64,000 nt of DNA from Bradyrhizobium sp. B124 (GTDB taxonomy: Bacteria; Pseudomonadota; Alphaproteobacteria; Rhizobiales; Xanthobacteraceae), in assembly GCF_038967635.1 (NCBI RefSeq), contig NZ_CP152413.1, positions 7,878,001-7,942,000 on the forward strand, written 5' to 3'. A model generated the notes under the pieces. It saw only the letters and a list, made by a program, of their open reading frames with translations, made no database searches and was not told the origin of the DNA. Positions 19,021 to 28,628 of this stretch are shown piece by piece (the first letter of the stretch is position 1; each line of letters starts with the position of its first letter). Both the position numbers and the translations under genes were made by a program.

Positions 19021-20553
19021 ATGAAGCTGACAAAGCGTCTTGTCCTCTGTTCTGCAGCCGCGCTTGTCGGAGGCGGGGCACAGGCGGCGGATCTTCCCGT
19101 GAAGGCGAAGGCGATGGAGTATGTGAAGGTCTGCTCCCTCTATGGCCTGGGATTCTACTACATTCCGGGCTCTGACACTTGCATCAAGCTTAGTGGCTAT
19201 GTGCGTATGTGGACCAGTGTGCGCTCGAATGTGATCGCTGCCACCGCCGATAGTGGCGCGGGTGGCGCACAAAATCGTCTTACAAACGACTACACCATCC
19301 GAACTCAAGCGAATTTTGGCATCGATACGCGCACCGCGACCGAGTATGGCCTCCTCCGCACCTACTTCCTGGCTGGTTTCAGGTGGACTGATGCGAGCTA
19401 CAGCGCGCAAGGAAACGGAACGACCGTTTACCAGTCGATCGGCGGCGTTCAGGCGCCGAACAACGCTAATCCAGGTTCTGTTGCTGGCGGTACAGTCGCC
19501 GCCTACTACGCCTTCATTCAGTTCGCTGGTTTCACAATCGGTAAGGCGCAATCGCAATTCTCGCCGCCCTGGGCCGACTATCCGGCCAACTGGTACGACG
19601 TGGTTGGCGGCAGTGGCTGGGAGCCCGTCAACCAGTTCACGTACACCGCCGACTTCGGCCAAGGCGTCTCAGTCTCCGTCTCCGCCCAGGATCAAGTTGC
19701 CAACTACACAACCAACATCTGGAACGTGAGCGCGGTAACGCCCGCGAGTCTCGCCTCCGGTACCTATGGCGGCAACGACATTGGCGGAACGCGTGCGCCA
19801 GATCTCGTCGCCATGCTTCGTGTCGACCAGGCTTGGGGACTGTTCCAGGCGTCAGCTGCTGCTCACGACAATCACGCGGCTTTCTATGGCGCAACTGAGC
19901 TGACTGGCCATCCGGACGACAAGTGGGGTTGGGCTGGTCTGCTGGCGTTGTCGATCAAGAATATCCCGACTGGTCCGGGTGACACGATCAATATGGCGGG
20001 CGTGTACACAAAAGGTGCAAGCCGTTACAACTTCAACAGCTATATTGGCAGCACCTTCGCGATGTACGGCGGTACGAATTTGCAGGGCGTTTACCAGAGT
20101 GTCGGTCTCGCCGGTCTTTCCGACTCCGTGTTTGCCACCGCCTCCAGCCAGGAGTTGACCACCACCTACGGCTTTAACGGCGGCTATACCCACAATTGGA
20201 ATCCGCACTGGGCCACCGCGATCTACGGCGGATGGGCCGCTGTGCGTTATAACGGTACCGCCAAGGGCTACATCTGCAATGCGGTAGTCACAGGCCTTGC
20301 GTTGTCGAGGGGGTTCGCCGGCTGTAACCCCGACTTCAACTATGCGAGTGTCGGTACATACACATCCTGGACTCCGGTCAAGAGCCTGACCTTCTTGGCT
20401 GAGCTCAACTACACGATGCTAGACCAGAAGTATGCGAGCGGAAGCACCGTGACGCTGCCACAGCAGTCCGGCATTGCCAAGCCTGGTGCCGCCTATGAGC
20501 TGAAGAATCAGAACAGCCTTACGATGCTGCTCCACGCTCAGCGCAACTGGTAA
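19021..20553 (+). CDS. Bradyrhizobium-type outer-membrane porin
   Basis: A 510-residue precursor of the alphaproteobacterial porin family (PF02530, Omp2b-like). A signal peptide occupies residues 1 to about 23, ending AQA before ADLPVKAKA. The mature start YVKVCSLYGLGFYYIPGSDT and CIKLSGYVRMW is typical of these porins, with two cysteines near the N-terminus; alternating beta strands and the terminal LLHAQRNW, ending in an aromatic residue, complete the barrel. ATG 19021 follows GGAGG at eight bases; an in-frame extension upstream lacks a signal peptide and is rejected. It is followed by a strong terminator. A fragment of a second copy remains at 7.4 kb. Confidence 0.92.
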   Translation: MKLTKRLVLCSAAALVGGGAQAADLPVKAKAMEYVKVCSLYGLGFYYIPGSDTCIKLSGYVRMWTSVRSNVIAATADSGAGGAQNRLTNDYTIRTQANFGIDTRTATEYGLLRTYFLAGFRWTDASYSAQGNGTTVYQSIGGVQAPNNANPGSVAGGTVAAYYAFIQFAGFTIGKAQSQFSPPWADYPANWYDVVGGSGWEPVNQFTYTADFGQGVSVSVSAQDQVANYTTNIWNVSAVTPASLASGTYGGNDIGGTRAPDLVAMLRVDQAWGLFQASAAAHDNHAAFYGATELTGHPDDKWGWAGLLALSIKNIPTGPGDTINMAGVYTKGASRYNFNSYIGSTFAMYGGTNLQGVYQSVGLAGLSDSVFATASSQELTTTYGFNGGYTHNWNPHWATAIYGGWAAVRYNGTAKGYICNAVVTGLALSRGFAGCNPDFNYASVGTYTSWTPVKSLTFLAELNYTMLDQKYASGSTVTLPQQSGIAKPGAAYELKNQNSLTMLLHAQRNW

Positions 20554-20592
20554 CGCGCTGGCAAACCGCTAAAAATGCGAAAGAAAGCGACC

Positions 20593-20640
20593 TCCAAAGA
20601 ACGCCTCCGGCATGCCGCCGGAGGCTCGTTTTGTCTGCCG
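20593..20640 (+). terminator. Rho-independent terminator of the porin gene
   Basis: Hairpin gcctccgg-catg-ccggaggc followed by a short T tract, about 45 bases after the porin stop codon. Confidence 0.85.
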
Positions 20641-20797
20641 AGTATAAACGACAGCCTGGACGTGGAAGTCCTCTATCCAGCCTGATGGAAGGGTTCGCAA
20701 AGCGCAAGGCGTCACCGCGAGGTGGGGCCTGAAGAAAGCGTGGAGCAAAGCCACGTCCAATGGACAAGATAAGAGGCCTACCCGGCGGGTTCGCGCG
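20641..20797 (+). other. Possible group II intron-like remnant, left part
   Basis: This non-coding, purine-rich stretch and the one at 21673-22050 look like structured RNA of a group II intron split by the IS21 derivative between them. Neither contains a reverse-transcriptase frame, and I cannot fold them here, so this stays tentative. Confidence 0.25.
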
Positions 20798-21672
20798 CCA
20801 AGGAAAACTGCGCCCTCGGCGTCACGAGGAATTGCCCCCTCCTTGGATAGCCGAGGAGAGAGCGAATGAACGAGGAGCGAATCACGGAAGGCTCGTCGTG
20901 GATTGATCCACGGGCAGGTGATGAAGACGCGAGATGACGTGGCGGAGATATTGCGCCTCAGGGCGTGCGGGTGGGTCTGAAGCGGATCGCGCGGCAGCTG
21001 GAGTGCAGCCTCCACACGGTGAAAGGCTACGTGGCGGCGGGCGGGGTGAATCCATTCAAGTCGCCTGAGCGTCCGAAGCGGCTCGATGGCCTTGAAGGTT
21101 GGCTGCGCGAGAGGTTCATTCAGCACCGCGACGATGCGGATGTGAGGCGTCAGGACCTTTTGGCCGAGGAAGGTGTAGCAGTCAGCCGGCGAACGCTGCA
21201 TCGGCCTCGCCAAGGCGCATGGCGAGCGGCGCCAGGACGAGAAACTGCTCGCGCTGGCGAAGCGGCGAAGCCAAAGCCAAAGCTGCTGATCGTCGACGAA
21301 TTCGGCTACCTGCGGCTAGGGCCCTACGCGGCGCATCTGTTCTTCCAGCTGGTCAGCCGCCGCTACGAAACCGGCGCCATGCTGAACACGTCGAACCGCA
21401 GCGGTGCCGAATGGGGCACCGTATTCGCCGATTCTGTGGTCGCCACCGCGATCCTCGACCGGCTCCTGCACCACAGCCACGTGCGGGTCCGCGGCGACAG
21501 CTACCGGCTCCGCGCCAAGCGAAAGATCGGCCTCATCAAGCCGCCGGCCGCTGACGGCCCTCCGGTCGGCTCCGCCTCCCTCCGTCCCGTCAGCGGCGGA
21601 GCCAACCTTCAACCGACATCATGAACCCGAGGGTGGGGCAGTTCTTCATGACGCAAAGGGGGCAGTTCCGGA
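20798..21672 (+). mobile_element. IS21-family deletion derivative
   Basis: Inverted ends are visible: aaactgcgccctcggcgtca followed by gaggaattgccccctcc on the left, mirrored by gtggggcagttcttcatgac and gggggcagttcc on the right. These are the multiple terminal repeats typical of IS21. The inside carries a single frame that joins istA to istB, so most of istA and the start of istB are deleted. Confidence 0.7.
20923..21624 (+). pseudogene. Fused istA/istB remnant
   Basis: The first part (RIARQLECSLHTVKGYVAAG, RPKRLDGLEGWLRERF, HRDDADVRRQDLLAEEGVAV) is the HTH and N-terminal region of IstA. After HRPRQGAW the sequence switches to the second half of the IstB ATPase: LLIVDEFGYLRLGP (Walker B), LFFQLVSRRYETGAML, and HVRVRGDSYRLRAKRKIGLI. 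Neither the IstA catalytic core nor the IstB Walker A is present. A frame change near 20960 separates the native start (MKTRDDVAEILRLRACG) from the rest. Confidence 0.75.
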
Positions 21673-22050
21673 TGGCGTTTGGCAGCGGGATGAGCGGGCG
21701 AAGGAACGCGGTCCATCAAAACCGGGGTGGTAAATCCGGCGGGCGTGCGGCGAAGGCGGTCGATCTTACTCAAAGGGACCGAAACCCCGCAAGGCGGCCT
21801 GACCGCAGCGCAGAAGTCAGCCGAGGGCACAGTGTGCGCTGGGCAGCGCGTGAATCACGAGGGTTGAAGTCCCTTCGGTGCTCGAATGCCGAGCACCGTA
21901 TCCGAAGACGGGGTAATGCCTCGTTGGTCAGGCGCGATAGCGTTTGAGAACAGAGTGTCCGGAGCGATTCGGAATCCGAAGGGTTTAAGGAGAAGTATCG
22001 GGCTGTATCGAGGGTAACTCACAGATGAATAGGTCGCCCAAAGAGCAGCC
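21673..22050 (+). other. Non-coding stretch, possible intron-like right part
   Basis: No gene. It contains ggttgaagtccctt followed by a small hairpin (ggtgctcg-aat-gccgagcacc) that reminds me of group II intron domains. Not confirmed. Confidence 0.25.
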
Positions 22051-22059
22051 GGCTTTCGC

Positions 22060-22460
22060 CGGACGGGAGCCGATGGATCGCGTGCCGCCCCGGCTATCAG
22101 TCGTCGTACTCTCCCGACTCTTGCGGCGACTATTTCTCGAAGGCCAGCAAAGGGCATTCGAGGCCGGTGAGTTGCGACTCTTTTGTCATTGGAACGGCTG
22201 CGCGATTTCGTCGCATTCCGGCGCTATCTGGATGCCGTCCGTCAGGTCAACTGGGTGGTATATGCCACGTCACCCTTCGCGGGCGCTGAGCAGGTTCTGG
22301 AATATGTCGGACGTTACACACATCTGGTGGCAATCGCCAACAACCGGATCGTCAATATCGAAGATGGCAAGATGCGCTTCCGGTGGAAGGACTATCGCAA
22401 CGAGAACCGGCAAAACGCTCGACGCCGGGGAGTTCATCCGAGCGGAGGGCACGGTTAGGC
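22060..22460 (+). pseudogene. IS91-family transposase C-terminal remnant
   Basis: One frame gives VVYATSPFAGAEQVLEYVGR then YTHLVAIANNRI and MRFRWKDYR, and the adjacent frame gives KTLDAGEFIRA. This is the conserved end of IS91-type HUH transposases (WVVYAKxPFxGPExVLxYLGRYTHRVAISN ... FRWKDYR). Frameshifts break it and the catalytic HUH/YxxxY region is missing. Confidence 0.7.
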
Positions 22461-22659
22461 AGAGTTGCGGCGAGCCGATCGGAGTTCTTTCCTTCTTATC
22501 AACGGCCTAGACCGAGGCCAGCGGGATCTGACTCAGCATAATTCGAAGTTTCCTTAGCTGTCTTGATAGCAGCGAGAGTACGCCAACGATGGTCAAGCCG
22601 AGGCAAGGTTGCAGCAATCATCAACGTAATATGGACGCGGGTGACCTCGCACGCTAGTG

Positions 22660-23309
22660 ACGCAGCTCATGGCCCATCTCCGGGCCCTGGGCATTCCTGC
22701 TTGACGGTGAGCAACTACCAGGGTCTGCTCGCCACCTCGCCTGCTGGCTCGTCAGGGAAAGGCTTGCAGTCGGCAACGTCGATGTCGCGTCATTTTGCGC
22801 GGCATCGCTGTCGCTGTCCCGGCATTCGCCGAGTGAAAGGACGTATCCGAGAAATACGTGGGAGAGCGCGCAGGCCTTGGCTTGCGAGCGGACGACATTC
22901 TCGCACCTCGTCTTCACGACTTCGATTGGCAGCACGCGACACTCACCGTTCGCGGAAAGGGCCGAGACCTGGATTCCGCTTCCTCAGGATGCTGGTGATG
23001 CTGTACTCGACTATCTCAAGCGAAGCCGACATGCGCGGACCAACAGGAGTTCTTCCTCACCTCGAATGCTATATTCCGTGTGCTGTCCGGCTCGACCGTC
23101 TCAAGCGTTGTTCGACGTCCGGTAGACAGCAGTGGCATCGTCGCTCCAGCTTCGGCATTCGGCCGCGCCGGCGATAATGCGAGGGGGCGCCACGCTTGAC
23201 ATGGTCGGCGCGTACTGCGTCACCGTTCGCTGGACACGACCGCACATTATACCAAGGTCGACATCGTGATGCTGCAGCAGATCGCGCAGCCCTGGCCGGA
23301 AGATGCGTG
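22660..23309 (+). pseudogene. Tyrosine recombinase 1 of a trio, decayed
   Basis: Pieces in shifting frames match a phage-type integrase: LRADDILAPRLHDFDWQHAT and LTVRGKGRDLDS, then FLTSNAIFRVLSGSTVSSVV, IVAPASAFGRAGDN and finally LRHRSLDTTAHYTKVDIVML, which contains the catalytic H and Tyr of the C-terminal box. The stop falls two bases before the start of the next recombinase, the tight packing typical of recombinase-in-trio (RIT, y4rABC-like) units. Confidence 0.6.
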
Positions 23310-23310
23310 A

Positions 23311-24215
23311 TGCTAAGCGGAGATCTTGCGCGATACCTGAACCAGCAGCGCCCGCTGGGCTTCAAGTTCCGCGTCTAGGAGATCCTGCTGAGAGGCTACG
23401 GTGCCTTCGTCGAGGAACTTGGCGATCGGCATATCTAAGGACAAGCGTGTTCTTGAATGGGCCGCACGCGCGGCACCCGGAGCAGCGCCGCAACCGGCTC
23501 CTCACCGCGCGACGGTTTGCGCTGTGATGTGGGCTGAGAACCTGCGCGATCAAGCTCCGGCGACGGACGCGCTCAGCCACGCTGTCTCCAAGCGTTGCTC
23601 GCCGTACATCTATAGTGCGGACGAGCTTGCGCGACTTCTTCGCGCGGCAGGGGCACTCCGGCCGGAGGGCTCGATCAGAGCGATTATGTGCGCACAAAGC
23701 TCTTCTGCTCGCCGCTACGGGCATGAGGATCGCAGAGGGATTGGCGTTGCCAATCGACGATGTGATCACCGACCGACCCGTCGTACAAGAGACCAAATTC
23801 CAGAAGAGCCGGCTGCTGCCACTGCACGCAACGGCACGGCTGGCACTCCAAAGGTATCTGGTCGCCAGCCAGAGGTTGGCCGCCATGGATCGCGCTCTCT
23901 TCATATCGGTCGCCGGCCGACCGCTGTCATACAACACCGTGCGCGGTGTCTTTCCGTAACTCCTCGATCGCACCAATCTCAGGGGCGCACACTCGGGGCG
24001 AGACCCGCGCATCCACGATCTACGCCACACCCATTGCGGTCCGATCGCTGGAGCAGTGCAGCCACGACTCGTTCTGCAATCGTTCGGCGTATCGTCGTGC
24101 TCGGCACCTACCTCGGTTATGCGCACGTAACCGACACCTATTATTTGTAGTTTGCGGGCGACGCCGGCTCCGGTGAGCCAGATCGCCGAGGCGGGCGAGG
24201 CGTTACCCACCGAAG
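23311..24215 (+). pseudogene. Tyrosine recombinase 2 of a trio, decayed
   Basis: It starts MLSGDLARYLNQQRPLGFKF and is soon broken. Further fragments are LLLAATGMRIAEGLALPIDD with the catalytic Arg of the first box, VVQETKFQKSRLLPLHATAR, and DPRIHDLRHTH, which holds the HxxR box. At least three frame changes or stops make it non-functional. Confidence 0.6.
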
Positions 24216-24650
24216 GTGCCGCTGACTGCGCTCGCGCTCCTATTCGAGCGACTTCTTGCGCGAGCATCTGCCCAAAGAGCGCAAGGCAAGCCAGCGTACC
24301 TGTGAGGCGTACGCGCAGAGCATCTAACTCCTGCTTGTCTTCGCAACTGGCCGGCTCAAGACCATGCCGGCCAAGATCGAGCTCGAGCAGCTCTATGCGC
24401 CGCTGATACTGGCATTCCAGGAGCATTTGGAGAAGAAGCGCGGCAACTCAGCGCGAACACGCAATGCCCGACTCGCTGTGATCAACTCGTTCTTCCGCTT
24501 CCTGGAGTACAGACTGCCATCTTGCCTCGACCAGTCGCGGCGGATCCATGCTATCCCGATAAAAAAGACAGATCGGGCCCTTATCGGGTACCTCACGCGC
24601 GAAGAGCTGCAGCAGCTTGCTCGCAGCCAGCGTCGTCACATAGCCTCTTT
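24216..24650 (+). pseudogene. Tyrosine recombinase 3 of a trio, N-terminal part
   Basis: The N-terminal SAM-like domain survives: LEQLYAPLILAFQEHLEKKR, GNSARTRNARLAVINSFFRF and AIPIKKTDRALIGYLTREEL. The catalytic half is cut off at about 24650, where IS66-type sequence on the other strand begins. Confidence 0.6.
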
Positions 24651-24913
24651 TCGGTTCTCCCTGGCTCCGGCTCAGTCAAAGCCGCGACAAATCCCGGTTT
24701 CCCGTCGCTGGCGCCAAGCGCGCCTTGTCGCGCCAGCCGGCGCCACCCGAACAGATGGCTTGGGAAAAGTCCGTGCAACGACAGAAACAGGATCGCGCAA
24801 GAATACATCTCCTCCACAATCCGGCGCATCGCTTCGACGCTGAACCGCCGACGCCGTCCCGTGTCGATGATCTCCAGAACCTTCACGTCATTGACAGTCG
24901 ATATGGTGTCCAT
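24640..24913 (-). pseudogene. IS66-type TnpA remnant
   Basis: Reading from ATG 24913: MDTISTVNDVKVLEIIDTGR, RRRFSVEAMRRIVEEMYS and PSHLFGWRRLARQGALG, the pattern of an IS66/IS3 OrfA helix-turn-helix protein. The HTH core is damaged and the downstream part is out of frame. Confidence 0.6.
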
Positions 24914-24964
24914 ATCGCCTGCAATCATGACAATCGCACACTTCTACAAGGCGGCCTCGCTCGG

Positions 24965-26573
24965 CTTTCAATTACCAACATTTCCAGCCGATGCGATTTC
25001 GGCGCCGAGTTCGATATCTGTGAGTCTCGAGGCCGCGCCAGATGACAACATTTCTGGTGGCGGATCGCCGGCCCTGGCCAAGTAGCCACCTAGTCGTGCA
25101 AGCTTGGTAAGGTAAGATGCAAGGGTTCCAGGGCGACATCGTCGATGGCTGGCGCCGCTGATGAGTTGATCGAGCAATGCGATCTCGGTGTCCGTCAATG
25201 CGAGCTTCGGTGACCCGTCTGGGGCGATGCGATTGAGCATGGTGAGTCAGAGGACGCGCCAGCTGAGAATGCAGAAGACCGCCATTAGATTGGCGAGTCG
25301 CTCCGCGGTCCGGAGTTTTGAGTCTTCCGCCTTGCAGCCCGATTTCAGGATTTTGTGGAACACCTCGATTTTCCACCGCATGGCGTACCAGTTGATCTTC
25401 TCGATTGCCTCGGAGCGCCCGCAGACGGCCAGGTCCGTGATGAGCTTCCACTCAATCGGTTTACGGCCCTTTGGCGTGCCGCGCTGTGGATGGACTATAG
25501 TCAGGTCGAGGGCTGGATAACGTTTCTGCTTCCCGATGGGAGGCAAGACTGCGATCCGCTTGAATTTGATTTCCAGCGCGGCCTCCTTCGTCTCGCCCTT
25601 GTCATTGCGCACGTCGATATAATGCAAGCCTTTGACGCTGGTCTCTTCCATCTCGATTGCAATCGTATGACCGCCATCGCCCGCCAGCCGATCGACGCAG
25701 CCGCGATACAAGGAAGTGAGCGCCAAGCTCTTGCGTCACGCAATACAATTCGTAGATGTCGCTTTCGCGGTCACCGATATGAATGCAACACTCCGGCTGT
25801 CCGAGGAGCCGCTCGATCGATTGCCTGAGATTGTCGAGCCAGCGAACGCTCTCCTTCTTCTCGATCGGAACGCGGGTCGGGTTGATCTTCTTGAGCTGCG
25901 CTGTGCCTTTGAACTTTTTCTGTGTCCAGAACTTCACCGCCGCCAATCCCAGCGGTAGGCCCTCGACAGTCACGGCAAGACTGGAATGCAGCAGCATTCC
26001 GCAGACCGTGTGATGGCGCCAACGGCCATCCTTGTCCCGGCCGGTGTTGTGACGCTCTTGGTGGCCGATAGCGCTCGTGTTCGCGCGTTGGTAGGAGAAT
26101 TCCGTCGTGTCGTGAACGAGGAGAATTCGGCCTGTACAATCATCGTAACGCGCGCGTGTGGCGGCGAAGTGGCCGCTGAGGATGTCGGCTTCCTCCACGC
26201 GCTCGTTGGCGAATAAGCGGTAGGCCGCCTTCGTGTTCGCCCAGTCCCGGCACGCGAACGGTATGCTCCCGCCCATGCCGTCACCAATTTGCTTCAACTA
26301 GCTCGCCAAATCGCTGACCAAGACAGGCATCCTTGAAAGCTGTCTTGTCGATCTCGCGCTCTGTCCAGTGTTCGACGACGCTTTCATCACCATCATCCCG
26401 GCGACCATCCGGGCCGGCCGACCAACGAGACGTCGTTCCGCTTGAACACATCAAGGCACCTCGTCGTCGCGATTCAGGTGCTCGACAATGAATCACAAGC
26501 GATTCATCCGATTCAAGATTTTTCGATTAGGGCTACTGCAATCGAATCAAGCATTTGTGGGTAATTGCAAGCT
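24965..26573 (-). mobile_element. Decayed IS4-family element with transposase pseudogene
   Basis: A relative of the intact IS4 at 2.5-4.1 kb. The transposase reads in pieces: TAFKDACLGQRFGELVEANW then a stop at 26298, PFACRDWANTKAAYRLFANE, LVHDTTEFSYQRA and IHIGDRESDIYELYC; a frameshift near 25700 leads to WYAMRWKIEVFHKILKSGC, a further stop at 25247, and the C-terminal ARLGGYLARAGDPPPE. The right inverted repeat (tgggtaattgcaag) ends at about 26573, twelve bases from the stop codon of the ATP-grasp gene; the left end near 24965 is more diverged. No clear target duplication. Confidence 0.8.
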
Positions 26574-26584
26574 CGCTCGGACGC

Positions 26585-27631
26585 TTACTGACAGTGATGA
26601 GGTCCGCGCCCCAATCCTGGATGACAATGCTTCTCGAAGTGAGCAATGATTAGCTCCGCAACCTGGTCCGAATGATCTATCCCAGAAGTAAATTTCGCAT
26701 CGTATAGCCCCGCAGGATTTGCAATATTAAGTTCTAGTATATAGGGATACGCCATATCTATTCCGACGAAATTGATCCCATGTGTCATCAGCTTTCGACC
26801 GATCAACTCCGCAAGCTCGATTTCACCGGAATGTAAATCGACTGAAATCGGCTTTCCTCCTTGCGTTATATTCGACCTGTGATCGTCTGGAGGGTTGCGT
26901 CGACCATGCCAAGCAACCGCCTTTCCACAAGCCACGATAACGCGCTTTTCTCCTTGAGCTACTTCCGGGATAAATTGCTGAAGAACAGCGTACTCTGCTT
27001 TGAAGCCGGCTGGCCCATAGCCGAATTGTCCGGCAGTGTCGAATTCGTCTTGTGCGACAGTGTTTCCGGTAAGGCATTGGAGGATCGTCCGAACGTTCGG
27101 ACCGTTCGGAGGAAGTAAGAAGACGTTTTGCCCGCAAAAGGCATTTGGCGGCTTTGCCACCCACCACTGATCAGGGCTCTGCTGATAGCGTTTCCAGAGT
27201 AGCGAAAAATCATTTGATATATATGAAAATGCCCTGTTCTCTTTTGGCAGGACATAGCCCAGTGCATGTTTTGTATCTAGAAACATCATACCTTCAATGC
27301 TGTTAACAAAGGCGGTATGTTGGGAAGCTAGCCACAGCATTTGCCAGACGTCTCGGGCCATGCTGTCCTGGGGCATATCCAGGACCCAAATAAGCTGGCA
27401 TTCGTCAAGGAAATATGCTCCACGATTCCCCAAGGCCGCAGAGCCGGGATGGTACGGCTCGCCGTTTCCTTGTACGAGCACTCCTCGCGTGAAATAGCGA
27501 TAGTCATCTGCCGCAATAGCATTGATCTCGCCGAAAATTACTTCGCAGCCGAAACGACGGAAGCCGTTACAGATAGCTGCATCATTTTGACCTAAGCAAT
27601 CGAGGTGCTTTGTGAGTATGAGCAATCTCAT
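26585..27631 (-). CDS. ATP-grasp ligase, glutathione-synthetase-like
   Basis: A protein of 348 residues with the layout of prokaryotic glutathione synthetase-like ATP-grasp enzymes, which join a carboxylate to an amine or thiol through an acyl phosphate. The N-terminal preATP-grasp domain begins MRLLILTKHLDCLGQNDAAI; the ATP-binding part has WWVAKPPNAFCGQNVFLLPP and LQQFIPEVAQGEKRVIVACG, and the metal/ATP site closes with FVGIDMAYPYILELNIANPA, the D...E.N triad. ATG 27631 is chosen because GAGGAG sits seven bases upstream. About 150 bases further upstream lies a well-spaced sigma-54 promoter and then a NifA site, suggesting expression in microaerobic, nitrogen-fixing bacteroids. The substrate is unknown; it is too diverged for me to call housekeeping gshB. 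Confidence 0.8.
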   Translation of the reverse strand: MRLLILTKHLDCLGQNDAAICNGFRRFGCEVIFGEINAIAADDYRYFTRGVLVQGNGEPYHPGSAALGNRGAYFLDECQLIWVLDMPQDSMARDVWQMLWLASQHTAFVNSIEGMMFLDTKHALGYVLPKENRAFSYISNDFSLLWKRYQQSPDQWWVAKPPNAFCGQNVFLLPPNGPNVRTILQCLTGNTVAQDEFDTAGQFGYGPAGFKAEYAVLQQFIPEVAQGEKRVIVACGKAVAWHGRRNPPDDHRSNITQGGKPISVDLHSGEIELAELIGRKLMTHGINFVGIDMAYPYILELNIANPAGLYDAKFTSGIDHSDQVAELIIAHFEKHCHPGLGRGPHHCQ

Positions 27632-27784
27632 TGCGTGCTCCTCGCCAGGTAAAGTAAACACAGAGTGAAGCTGCATGATCCAGAGCTTCTATGACATCGA
27701 GAGGGCTATCTGCCGTCGCTACGAAATAGGCGGACATCCCCTCGAAGTGGACCTGCGCTCCATTCTGCGTCGTTGAATCAACGT

Positions 27785-27800
27785 AGCAATCGCTGTGCCA
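27785..27800 (-). promoter_or_regulatory. Sigma-54 (RpoN) -24/-12 promoter
   Basis: On the minus strand the sequence is TGGCACAGCGATTGCT, which matches the consensus TGGCAC-N5-TTGC with the invariant GG and GC exactly ten bases apart. It points toward the ATP-grasp gene and lies about 150 bases before its start codon. Confidence 0.8.
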
Positions 27801-27935
27801 GCGTTGTCTTCACTCCGTAGGTTGACTGATTACGCGTAGAAAGGGCCTGATCGGGCAAGATCATGTATTCTGAACCTGAAAACAGTCCTCACGCTGCAAC
27901 GGCCGTTGTTTCGAACCTGCCAGCCGCTCTGCCGA

Positions 27936-27951
27936 TGTCAGAAACTGGACA
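27936..27951 (-). promoter_or_regulatory. NifA upstream activator sequence
   Basis: A perfect TGT-N10-ACA (TGT at 27936, ACA at 27949), the NifA binding consensus. It is about 136 bases upstream of the -24 element, inside the usual range for NifA activation with DNA bending. Confidence 0.7.
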
Positions 27952-28084
27952 GGATCAGGTTTGCTTGCATCCAAAAAGCCGTACCTTGCGGCGATTGTCG
28001 CAACAGATTAGAGGGCGAAACTTTAGGGTCATTGACAAAACCGGTCAGGCTGGATGCGAGACCTCAACTAGGACGAATCCACAT

Positions 28085-28200
28085 TCAACGGAGCCAAAAT
28101 GCAGATTGCGGCGAGCTGGACGAAGGCGAGGAAGCCGTGGCAAAGCGGCGGAAGTGTTTGAGCTTGAACAGCGCTCGATACGGTTGCGTAACTTGTAGGT
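28085..28200 (-). pseudogene. IS5-type transposase C-terminal scrap
   Basis: The minus strand ends with LFKLKHFRRFATASSPSSSS then FWLR and a stop, similar to the end of IS5-family transposases (FxKLKHFRRxATRYDK...WLR). The preceding sequence to 28588 has no recognisable transposase core. Confidence 0.4.
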
Positions 28201-28628
28201 CGTCTCGCCGTGTGGGGGATGAAGCGACCATCGGATCACGGCTGATTGGCCGAGGCCTACAAAGGTTCGCAGTTGAATCGTGGATCGTCTTCTTCAAAGT
28301 GCAAACCCGGAGCAGGCCGGCGGTCGCCACGTTCGTCGAACTGAAGCAGTCGCGTTCCATGGCAATGTAGACGAGGAAAGGCAATGCGATTGACCACGAG
28401 CATCTCGGCGGTGAAGGCCCAGATCGGCCAGTCGGAGAGGGCCGTCGGTCAGCAGTCGATCCGGCTCCATAGCTGCATCGGCAATGGACTACAAAATCAG
28501 TTACTATCTCGAGCACGTGCCCGTGATCGATATGTCGTTCGGGGATGCTGATCATTGCTGGCGGCTCGCTTCGCTGGGAGCGTCTCATTAGTCAGGAAGC
28601 AATAGAAAGACAATGGAAGGATCGTAGC

